A stretch of 55,752 bases of DNA from positions 1 to 55,752 of the forward strand of contig CAOKFD010000012.1 in the NCBI GenBank assembly GCA_948467645.1. Reading direction: 5' to 3'. The notes below the pieces were generated by a model, which ran no database searches, was not told the DNA's origin, and was given only the letters and a program-made list of their open reading frames with translations. The translations under genes were made by a program, and so were the position numbers. Origin of the DNA: Fimadaptatus sp948467645 (GTDB taxonomy: Bacteria > Bacillota > Clostridia > Christensenellales > Aristaeellaceae). Position 1 is the stretch's first letter. Each line of letters opens with the position of its first letter. Shown piece after piece: positions 1 through 7,067 of the stretch.

Positions 1-54
1 ACTGACGCAAAATCCACTCGAACTTGCGGATTGTTCCGCTTGAGACACACTCTA
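1..54 (-). repeat. Partial copy of a 160-bp palindromic TIR element
   Basis: Read on the minus strand this begins TAGAGTGTGTCTCAAGCGG and matches the left end of the intact copy at 28183-28344 almost base for base; the rest of the element lies outside the window. It ends in TA at position 54, the same boundary dinucleotide as the other copies. See the entry at 5224 for the structure. Confidence 0.85.
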
Positions 55-406
55 AGGCGCTTTTAAGCCGATGAGTATTCTGCACGTCTTAGCGCTGTTC
101 AAAGCAGCCATTCAAAACCGCCTTACCGCCTGAAGCTCACTCTAAATAAACGTGCCCTTCATTGTATACTTTTAAGTGTGCCTATGTCAAGGCATATTGG
201 CGCATATAAAATTTATTGTCGGTGTTTTTTCCTTTATATAATATGCTCAAATGCAAAATATCCGCCGCGCAGGTCAGATAAAACATGCTCATGTCAGATT
301 TAATGTGTTCCCCTTTTGCGCGCGTTGTGATATAATCAGGATGCGCTCATGAAATCATGCGCGGTTTGGAGCACATGCTCCTAAGCTACGAAAGGTGAGA
401 TTTATC
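55..406. other. Intergenic region upstream of the GH78 operon
   Basis: No convincing gene is visible. The stretch contains the promoter at 328-336 and an AT-richer part around 165-260. The decamer GCTCACTCTA near 135-144 resembles a worn end of the repeat element but is too short to call. Confidence 0.6.
328..336 (+). promoter_or_regulatory. Extended -10 promoter for the rhamnosidase operon
   Basis: TGATATAAT fits an extended -10 element (TGnTATAAT). No good -35 hexamer lies 17 bases upstream, which is typical of extended -10 promoters. The start codon at 407 is about 65 bases downstream of the expected transcription start. Confidence 0.6.
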
Positions 407-2653
407 ATGACATTTGCAGAAGTGTTCAAAAATGCGCAATGGGTTGGGCCGGACGCCGAATGCGCCGCGCCATATATGCGCGAGATTATTGAAATCAACG
501 GCGAAACATACAGCGCCGAGATCAGCATATGCGGTCTGGGCTTCTTTGAACTGTACATAAACGGCGCGCGCGTATCGGGCGATGTATTCGCGCCGGTCAC
601 GTCCGACTACTGCAAGCGCGAATTCACGGTATGCGGCCAGCCGTTTCCCGAGGAGCTGCGCCACCGCGTGTATTATGTAAAATACGACGTGAGCGGCTAT
701 CTGCAGCCCGGCAAAAACGCGATATGCGTGGCGCTGGGGCCGGGCTGGTTCGCGCAGAACATATGGACTGATCCCGGATGCGAACCGCGCTATGGCGACG
801 TGCGGCTGGCATACATACTGACCGCGCGCGGCGCAGACGGTGCCCAAAGCACTTTCATTTCCGGCCCGCAGATAAAGTGGGCGCAGGGACCGGTATGCAA
901 GTACAATCTGTTCATGGGTGAAGAGCAGGACATGGCGCTTAGCCGCGACGGCTGGCTGGAGCCGGAATATGACGATTCCGACTGGCGCGCGAGCCGCGTA
1001 CTGGACGATCTTGATACTGCCTATCAGCCGCAGGACTGCCCCGCCGACGCGGTAGTGCGCCACATACGCCCGCGCCGCATTGGCGAAAAGGACGGCGCGG
1101 TCATTTACGATCTGGGCGAAAACATAAGCGGCACGCCGGTGCTGCTGGCGCACGGCAATGCGGGCGACGTGGTTGAAATGCGCATGGCCGAGGAGATAAA
1201 GGACGGCGCGCTGGACGAGGCGTATGTACACTGCCAGTGCGAGCGCTTCACGCTGGACGGCGAGCCGCGCACGCTGCACGCGCGCTTTACGTGGTTCGGC
1301 TTCCGGTATTTTTCCGTTACCGGCCCGGCGGACGTGGTCGACTGCCTTGTGATCCATTCCAACATACCCGTGACCGCCGAATTCGACAGCGACAACGAGA
1401 CGCTTAACTGGCTTTTCGACGCATACATACGCACTCAGCTATGCAACATGCACGCCGGTATCCCGTCCGACTGCCCGCATCTGGAGCGGCGCGGCTACAC
1501 CGGCGACGGCCAGCTCGTATGCCAGAGCGCAATGATTACGCTGGACGCGCAGTCCTTCTACCGCAAATGGATGCGCGATATCGAGGATTGTCAGGACGAT
1601 ATAACCGGCCATGTGCAGTACACCGCGCCCTACACGCGCTGCGGCGGCGGCCCGGGCGGCTGGGGCTGCGCGATCGTACATGTGCCCTACTGCTACTACC
1701 TGCAGTACGGCGACGCGGAGCCCATGCGCCGCATGCTGCCCCGGATGCTCAAATACTTCGAGTATTTGGAGGCACACAGCGAAAACAAGCTGGTGGTGAG
1801 CGACAACCCGGAGCAGTGGTGCCTGGGCGACTGGTGCGCGCCGCCGGTGCTGGAAGTGCCGGATGGACTCGACCGCAGCACCTGGGCTGGGCCGGACGCA
1901 ATGCGCATACCTGAGCCGTTTGTGAACAACTACTTCTATATAAAGTCCATGCGCGAGGTGCTGGCGATATGCGAGGTATTGGGCATACACGAATATGATG
2001 ATATGCTTAACGCCCGCATTGACGAGCGCGTTAAGGCCATCATGGACAACTATTTCGACCCGGCGACCGGCGACTTTGCCAACAACGATCAGGGTTCTAA
2101 TGCCTTTGCAATCGACCTGGGTCTGGGCGACGAGCGCACTTTGGAAAACATGGTGCGGCATTACAACGAGATCGGCTGCTTCGACACGGGCATATTCGGA
2201 ACCGACATAGTGCCGCGCGTGCTGTTTGAGCGGGGCTATGCGCAGACCGCGTTTAACCTGATTTCATCCGAGCGTCCGGTATCGTTTGAATCTATGCGTG
2301 CGCTCGGCGCAACCACGCTGTGGGAGGAGTGGCCAATCAAGATGGAACGTTCGCACAGCCACCCGATGTTCGGCGGCGTGGTGCGGTATCTGTTCGAGTA
2401 CCTGCTGGGCATTGGCCATGTGGGCGCGGGCTGGGACAAGATAGAGATAAAGCCGCAGCCGGTCGTGGGGCTTAACTATGTATCGGGCAGCATAGCCACG
2501 CCGCGCGGGCGCGTATCGGTGCGCATAAACCGCGTGGACGACCATCTGGTCATCGACGTACACATGGACGATCCCAAGGGCGCGGCCTTTGTACTTGGCG
2601 AAGCGCGTTACGAACTGACCGAAACCGATTCACAGTTTATCGCAATGGCGTAA
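407..2653 (+). CDS. Alpha-L-rhamnosidase, glycoside hydrolase family 78
   Basis: Expected to release terminal alpha-L-rhamnose from rhamnogalacturonan or rhamnosides. The (alpha/alpha)6 catalytic domain is recognised by SDCPHLERRGYTGDGQ at residues 354-369, the counterpart of the GH78 DCPxRxExxGWTGD signature with E360 as candidate general acid, and by GATTLWEEWP with E640/E641 as candidate general base. The N-terminal 330 residues look like the beta-sandwich domains usual in the family. There is no signal peptide, so it probably acts in the cytoplasm on imported oligosaccharides. The ATG at 407 is chosen because GGTGAG lies just upstream; a GTG at 395 falls inside that ribosome-binding site. 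First gene of a four-gene operon. Length (748 aa) is normal for a compact GH78. Substrate is inferred from family and from the uxaB gene downstream. Confidence 0.88.
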   Translation: MTFAEVFKNAQWVGPDAECAAPYMREIIEINGETYSAEISICGLGFFELYINGARVSGDVFAPVTSDYCKREFTVCGQPFPEELRHRVYYVKYDVSGYLQPGKNAICVALGPGWFAQNIWTDPGCEPRYGDVRLAYILTARGADGAQSTFISGPQIKWAQGPVCKYNLFMGEEQDMALSRDGWLEPEYDDSDWRASRVLDDLDTAYQPQDCPADAVVRHIRPRRIGEKDGAVIYDLGENISGTPVLLAHGNAGDVVEMRMAEEIKDGALDEAYVHCQCERFTLDGEPRTLHARFTWFGFRYFSVTGPADVVDCLVIHSNIPVTAEFDSDNETLNWLFDAYIRTQLCNMHAGIPSDCPHLERRGYTGDGQLVCQSAMITLDAQSFYRKWMRDIEDCQDDITGHVQYTAPYTRCGGGPGGWGCAIVHVPYCYYLQYGDAEPMRRMLPRMLKYFEYLEAHSENKLVVSDNPEQWCLGDWCAPPVLEVPDGLDRSTWAGPDAMRIPEPFVNNYFYIKSMREVLAICEVLGIHEYDDMLNARIDERVKAIMDNYFDPATGDFANNDQGSNAFAIDLGLGDERTLENMVRHYNEIGCFDTGIFGTDIVPRVLFERGYAQTAFNLISSERPVSFESMRALGATTLWEEWPIKMERSHSHPMFGGVVRYLFEYLLGIGHVGAGWDKIEIKPQPVVGLNYVSGSIATPRGRVSVRINRVDDHLVIDVHMDDPKGAAFVLGEARYELTETDSQFIAMA

Positions 2654-2674
2654 GCGGCTTTACGGAGGCGAGCA

Positions 2675-3202
2675 ATGAAGCGTGTAATCCTGATATGCGG
2701 CACAATGGGCGTGGGCAAGACGCGCACGTGCCGGGAGCTGCAAAAAGTGCTGGATAGAAACGTGTTTCTGGACGGCGACTGGTGCTGGGACGCGCAGCCC
2801 TTTGTCGTAAATGATTTTACAAAGCGCATGGTGGTGGACAACATCGTTTACATGCTCAACAGCTTCATTGCCTGCCCCGACTATGAAAACGTGATTTTCT
2901 GCTGGGTAATGCACCAGCAGGCCATAATCGACAGCATCGTTTCGCGGCTGAAGGGCGAATTTGATTTAAGCGTATTTGCGCTCACCTGCTCGCGCGACGC
3001 GCTGGAAAGGCGCATAATGGGCGACGTGGCCGCGGGTCTGCGCAAATCCGACGTTATAGGACGCTCGGCCGAGCGGCTGGCGCTGTATGGCGGGCTTAAA
3101 TGCGCAGCGATAATCGACACGACCCATATCGCGCCCGACGAGGCGGCGCATATGATCGCGGACAAATTGATGCAAAACGCTCGCGGAAAGGAGTCGATAT
3201 AA
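2675..3202 (+). CDS. Small P-loop nucleotide kinase-like protein
   Basis: A 175-residue protein with a Walker A loop GTMGVGKT at residues 9-16, at the end of a hydrophobic first strand (RVILICG). The fold resembles adenylylate kinase/AAA_18-type small-molecule kinases, with an Arg-rich segment (RRIMGDVAAGLRKSDVIGRS) where the lid would be. The substrate cannot be read from the sequence; in this operon a sugar or sugar-acid kinase is possible but unproven. It starts 21 bases after the rhamnosidase stop with GGAGG upstream, and its TAA stop directly abuts the GTG of the next gene, so translation is probably coupled. Confidence 0.7.
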   Translation: MKRVILICGTMGVGKTRTCRELQKVLDRNVFLDGDWCWDAQPFVVNDFTKRMVVDNIVYMLNSFIACPDYENVIFCWVMHQQAIIDSIVSRLKGEFDLSVFALTCSRDALERRIMGDVAAGLRKSDVIGRSAERLALYGGLKCAAIIDTTHIAPDEAAHMIADKLMQNARGKESI

Positions 3203-3616
3203 GTGAAGGTACAGGAATCCCGCGAGAACTATCTTGAAGCGATACTCATACTCACGCAGCGCAACGGCTTTGTGCGGTCGATCGACGTGGCGAATTTTAT
3301 GGACTTTTCAAAGCCCAGCGTGTCGGTCGCGATGGCGAATCTTAAAAACGCGCTGCTGGTAACGGTGGACGACGCGGGCGGCATACACCTGACCGAGGCG
3401 GGTCACGCGATGGCGCAGCAGGTATACGAGCGTCACCGGACGCTGACTGCGTTTTTGAAATTCATTGGTGTGGACGAAGTGACCGCGGCCGACGACGCCT
3501 GCCGGATAGAGCATGTGATAAGCCAGCTTAGTTTTGAAAAAATACGCGAATACGCGGACAAAATCGGCGTTGTTACCGTCGGAGAAAGCGAGGCAGCAAA
3601 TGCAGAACATAAGTGA
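3203..3616 (+). CDS. DtxR-family metal-dependent transcriptional regulator
   Basis: A 137-residue protein with an N-terminal winged helix (DVANFMDFSKPSVSVAMANL is the recognition region) followed by a dimerisation helix bundle. Metal-site residues compared with known members: H in ERHRTLTAFL, and C, E and H in DACRIEHVIS, the Cys-x2-Glu-His pattern of DtxR/IdeR rather than the Glu-x2-Glu-His of MntR. The position of DtxR Met10/MntR Asp8 is Asn9. It lacks the C-terminal SH3-like domain of DtxR. GTG start directly after the preceding TAA; AAAGGAG upstream. Its end overlaps uxaB by 17 bases. A metal sensor inside a sugar operon is unusual; whether it still binds metal or controls this operon is not shown. 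Confidence 0.85.
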   Translation: MKVQESRENYLEAILILTQRNGFVRSIDVANFMDFSKPSVSVAMANLKNALLVTVDDAGGIHLTEAGHAMAQQVYERHRTLTAFLKFIGVDEVTAADDACRIEHVISQLSFEKIREYADKIGVVTVGESEAANAEHK

Positions 3617-5057
3617 CAAATACGCGCCTGTTGCGCGTAAGGTCAAAGTGGTACAGTTTGGCGAGGGCAATTTCCTGCGCGCGTTTGCGGACTGGATGAT
3701 CGATGTGGCCAACGAAAGCGGCGCGTTCGATGGAAACGTGGCGATAATCAAGCCGCGCGCGCATGGCGACATAAGCGCGTTTAACGACCAGAAGTGCGTA
3801 TACACCGTTCAGCTGCGCGGCCTTGTGGACGGCAAGCCTACGGTTCAGACGCGCGTGGTGCGCTCGATCGATCGGATAATCAATCCGTTCGAGGACGGCA
3901 AGGCGTTTTTCGAGCTGGCGTGCAGCGACGATTTGCGCTTTGTGATAAGCAACACTACCGAAGCCGGTATAGAGTTCCGCGCAGGCGAACCTAAGCCTGT
4001 GGGACTAGGCATGAGCCTTACCTTCCCCGGCAAGCTCACCCAAATGCTGTATGCGCGGTTTGAACATTTTAAGGGCGTTAAGGGCAAAGGGCTTATCATG
4101 CTGCCCGCCGAGCTTAACGACCGCAACGGCGACATGCTGAAAAGCTGTGTGGACAGCTATTGTAAGGCATGGGACTTAGGTGAAGAGTTTGCTCGCTGGC
4201 TTGACGAGGAGTGCGTGTTTGCATGCACGCTAGTCGATCGCATAGTAACCGGCTACCCGCGCGACGACATAAAGGACGTTGAACGTGAGTTGGGCTATAC
4301 CGACAAGCTGATCACAACCGGCGAGCCGTTCGCGCTGTGGGTTATCGAAAGCGCGCGCGACATAAGCGGCGAATTCCCGCTGGACAAGTGCGGCCTGCCC
4401 GTGGTATTCACGCGCGATCTGAAGCCGTACAAGGAGCGCAAGGTACGCCTGCTCAACGGCGCGCACACCTGTAGCGTGGCGGCGGCGTATCTGGCCGGGT
4501 GCCGCACGGTGCTGGAGATGATGAGCGACCCGCTGCTGGGCAGGTTTGTGAAAGACGCTATGTTCGAAGAAATGGCGCCCTGCGTGCCGCTGCCCATTGA
4601 GGAGGCGAACGCGTTTGCCCTGAGCGTAATCGAGCGCTTCCGCAATCCGTATGTAAAGCATCAGCTGATAAGCATATCGCTCAACTCGTTTTCCAAGTGG
4701 CGCGCGCGGCTGCTCAATACGTTCAAGGATGACATTGCGCGCGGTGCGTTCCCCCGTCGGATTGCGTTCTCGATGGCGGCGCTGCTGGCGTTCTATACCG
4801 GCGAGACGGAGGCCGACGGCTACTTTGGCACGGCGGACGGCGAGAAGTACCGCATACAGGACGACGAGCGCGTTATCGAGGCCGTCAGCAGCGCGTGCAG
4901 GCTGAGTGCGCGCGAATATGCGCACGCGATACTTACGCGCACCGACTTCTGGGGCGAAGATCTGAGTGCGGTTGCAGGATTCGAGGACAGCGTGACGGGC
5001 GATCTGGAACGCATACGCACTGTCGGTATGCGCGCGGCGCTTGAGCAGATTGTCTAA
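3600..5057 (+). CDS. uxaB: Tagaturonate reductase (altronate oxidoreductase)
   Basis: NAD-dependent interconversion of D-tagaturonate and D-altronate in galacturonate breakdown. It belongs to the mannitol dehydrogenase/polyol long-chain family: N-terminal Rossmann segment VVQFGEGNFLRAFADWMID, SNTTEAGI near residue 120, and the family block KPYKERKVRLLNGAHT with the conserved Lys-x5-Asn-x2-His catalytic arrangement. 485 residues, the usual UxaB length. The ATG at 3600 is chosen because the conserved N-terminus begins there; an upstream in-frame extension to 3534 is entirely covered by the regulator gene. Overlaps the DtxR-type gene by 17 bases. An intrinsic terminator follows at 5079-5114, closing the operon. 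Fructuronate reductase (UxuB) is the main alternative, but the N-terminus fits UxaB better. Confidence 0.87.
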   Translation: MQNISDKYAPVARKVKVVQFGEGNFLRAFADWMIDVANESGAFDGNVAIIKPRAHGDISAFNDQKCVYTVQLRGLVDGKPTVQTRVVRSIDRIINPFEDGKAFFELACSDDLRFVISNTTEAGIEFRAGEPKPVGLGMSLTFPGKLTQMLYARFEHFKGVKGKGLIMLPAELNDRNGDMLKSCVDSYCKAWDLGEEFARWLDEECVFACTLVDRIVTGYPRDDIKDVERELGYTDKLITTGEPFALWVIESARDISGEFPLDKCGLPVVFTRDLKPYKERKVRLLNGAHTCSVAAAYLAGCRTVLEMMSDPLLGRFVKDAMFEEMAPCVPLPIEEANAFALSVIERFRNPYVKHQLISISLNSFSKWRARLLNTFKDDIARGAFPRRIAFSMAALLAFYTGETEADGYFGTADGEKYRIQDDERVIEAVSSACRLSAREYAHAILTRTDFWGEDLSAVAGFEDSVTGDLERIRTVGMRAALEQIV

Positions 5058-5078
5058 GCATATTCGGAAGTGCATGTG

Positions 5079-5114
5079 AAGGCAGAGCGGCGCAGTTTGC
5101 CGCTTTGCCTTTTA
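5079..5114 (+). terminator. Intrinsic terminator of the GH78-uxaB operon
   Basis: A 13-bp stem with one G-T pair (AAGGCAGAGCGGC pairing with GCCGCTTTGCCTT) around a 7-base loop, followed by TTTTATT, 22 bases after the uxaB stop. Confidence 0.85.
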
Positions 5115-5223
5115 TTATTGGCTTTATAGTTGACCTGCGTTCAAAACCGATTGCTGTCAGGCTGAACAGCACGGGCTTAACTGCGTTTGAGCAGGCTTAT
5201 ACAGTTCGCTCATCACCTGTCCC

Positions 5224-5387
5224 TAGAGTGTGTCTCAAAAAGGGAAATCCGCAAGTTCGAGTGGATTTTGCGTCAGTTCAAGGAATAAATCCGAAGGCTT
5301 AGCAGCGCTAAGTCGAGGATTGATGACGCAGAAATGGCGCAAAAGACGCCGAAATTGCGGATTAAGGAATTTTTGAGACACACTCTA
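5224..5387 (+). repeat. Intact 164-bp palindromic TIR element (MITE-like)
   Basis: The ends are perfect 18-bp inverted repeats, TAGAGTGTGTCTCAAAAA and its complement, both bounded by TA. The inverted similarity continues inward past TTCC and ATCCGCAA motifs, and the exact centre (5298-5312) is the small palindrome CTTAGCAGCGCTAAG, so the whole element can fold as one long imperfect hairpin. It encodes nothing. A related intact copy lies at 28183-28344 and a partial copy at 1-54. TA boundaries are what non-autonomous derivatives of IS630/Tc1-mariner transposons show; no matching transposase is in the window. Confidence 0.85.
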
Positions 5388-5632
5388 ATACAAATGACTA
5401 AACCGCGTCGAACTGCCTAAGCACAGTTATAAAAGGCATTGTTTAGACCGATAGTCAGTTTTGTCATGGAATATCAAGGGCAGTTCCGCGGCCGATAATA
5501 CGTTAAAGTCCAGCCGCGCAGGTAAATTTTTTCATGCAATTCTCATCTAAATCCCATGTATGTCCGCGCAACAGATGTAATAGTTTAACAATGCCACTGT
5601 ATACTATATAGCAGTATGATTTTTAGGCGGGT

Positions 5633-6700
5633 ATGTGCATGCAGACGAATAAGTCGGGCAAGGCCAAATGGAACTATATATTTATAGCAGCAACCGCAGG
5701 CGTGATGATATGGCTGCTGAGTCAGATGCAAGATCCCGAGCAGGTGTGGCAGACGCTGCGCACGGCCGATCCGCGGTATCTGCTGGCGGCGCTGGGCTGC
5801 ATGGTCGCGTTCTGGGTAATCGAGGGACTGCTGCTCAAGAGCGTCGCGCACAGCTTTGGACATAGGCTGCCGGGAGGAGCCAGCTTTCGCGTGAGCATGA
5901 TCGGACAGCTGTTCAACAACCTGACCCCATTCGCAAGCGGTGGCCAGCCGATTCAGGCATATGAGCTGTCGCATTACGGCGTGGCATACGGCGAGAGCAG
6001 TTGCATACTGATGGTCAAGTTCATAATATATCAGCTTGCGATGACGATATACGCGGTGGTCGTCGCGATATGGCAGTTCAGCTTTTTCAGCGCGCGGATA
6101 CCCGGCTTCGGGCTTCTGATATTTATAGGATTTTTCACAAATGTGTTTGCACTCAGCGTAATACTGGCGGTGGGACTGTTCCCCAAGGCCACGCGCAAGT
6201 GCCTGCACTGGATTGTAAAGCTGGCTGCAAAGCTGCATATCGTGCATAAGCCCGACAAGGCGCACGTACGGTTGGACAGCGAGCTGAACATGTTTTACAC
6301 CAACTTCCAGATAATGAAGTCCAAGCCGCGCATTGTAATAGTGCCGCTGCTGCTGACGCTTTTGCAGCTGACCGTATACTTCACGATACCGTATCTGATA
6401 TTCCGCGCGCTGGGGATTAACGATGTGGATTATGTACACGCATTCTGTGCGACGCTGTTCGTGTTCATGGTAACGTCGTTTGTGCCTGCACCGGGCGCGT
6501 CGGGCGGCGCGGAGGGCAGCTTCTACTGGTTTTTGTCGATATTCATATCCAACGGCGATCTGCTGCTTATGACCACAGTGCTGTGGCGTATGTTTACGTT
6601 CTATCTGCCTATAACCGTGGGCGCGTGCTTCTACTTCATCGGGCGAAAGAAGCGCCCCCGCCCCGAGGCGGCGTTGGATGCGGATAGCGCAGATAATTAG
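5633..6700 (+). CDS. Flippase-like integral membrane protein (LPG synthase TM family)
   Basis: A 355-residue polytopic membrane protein with about eight hydrophobic segments, resembling the lysylphosphatidylglycerol synthase transmembrane/YbhN (UPF0104) family. Visible family features are the early IEGLLLKSVAHSFG segment, LFNNLTPFASGGQPIQAYEL near residues 92-111, and FVPAPGASGGAEGSFYWF in the C-terminal half. Members are proposed to flip lipid-linked substrates; the soluble aminoacyltransferase domain of MprF is absent, so it is not a complete lysyl-PG synthase. Start ATG at 5633 follows AGGCGGG; the ATG at 5639 is an alternative. Monocistronic, with a terminator at 6726-6767. Confidence 0.8.
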   Translation: MCMQTNKSGKAKWNYIFIAATAGVMIWLLSQMQDPEQVWQTLRTADPRYLLAALGCMVAFWVIEGLLLKSVAHSFGHRLPGGASFRVSMIGQLFNNLTPFASGGQPIQAYELSHYGVAYGESSCILMVKFIIYQLAMTIYAVVVAIWQFSFFSARIPGFGLLIFIGFFTNVFALSVILAVGLFPKATRKCLHWIVKLAAKLHIVHKPDKAHVRLDSELNMFYTNFQIMKSKPRIVIVPLLLTLLQLTVYFTIPYLIFRALGINDVDYVHAFCATLFVFMVTSFVPAPGASGGAEGSFYWFLSIFISNGDLLLMTTVLWRMFTFYLPITVGACFYFIGRKKRPRPEAALDADSADN

Positions 6701-6725
6701 GTTATTGCTTAAACAAATTATGTTA

Positions 6726-6767
6726 ACGTGGAGCGTGCCATGTAAATATGGTATGCTCCACGTTTTT
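6726..6767 (+). terminator. Intrinsic terminator after the flippase gene
   Basis: ACGTGGAGC pairs with GCTCCACGT, with an inner CCAT/ATGG pairing, followed by a run of Ts. Confidence 0.85.
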
Positions 6768-6968
6768 GCTTTGCATTTGCACAGAGCGAATTTCTTTGCA
6801 ATTATAAGATTGCAACTTGTCTCGTTTAACCAGTTATACGGCGTATTTTTCACACCCTATTTAATGGCATATCAACCAAGTTGTCTCTTATATCTACTAT
6901 TTGCCAGTTTAATTTGCACAATTCTAGCGTATTCAATCAATTGAAGTGCAAAAAACGTAAACTTTGCA

Positions 6969-6997
6969 TTGACATTCGAGGGGCAAGTTGATATAAT
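6969..6997 (+). promoter_or_regulatory. Perfect sigma-A promoter for the binding-protein gene
   Basis: TTGACA (6969-6974), a 17-base spacer, then TATAAT (6992-6997). The leader to the ATG at 7068 is about 64 bases and ends in a strong AGGAGG ribosome-binding site. Both suggest high expression. Confidence 0.92.
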
Positions 6998-7067
6998 GTT
7001 TGTGTAATCTACATGTTGCTTTGAGACGGTAAAAAATGAGCGCATGTAAAAAATAGGAGGATATACC

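Larger units (their letters stand above)
5058..5632. other. Intergenic region with terminator and repeat element
   Basis: Contains the terminator at 5079-5114 and the intact palindromic element at 5224-5387. The remaining 245 bases (5388-5632) show no gene. Confidence 0.6.
6701..7067. other. Intergenic region before the sugar importer
   Basis: Holds the flippase terminator (6726-6767) and the consensus promoter of the binding-protein gene (6969-6997). The AT-rich 6770-6960 between them shows no supported gene. Confidence 0.6.

Noticed and set aside
5105..5302. A short plus-strand open frame running into the repeat element
   Set aside because: It starts inside the terminator region, has no ribosome-binding site and overlaps the non-coding palindrome.
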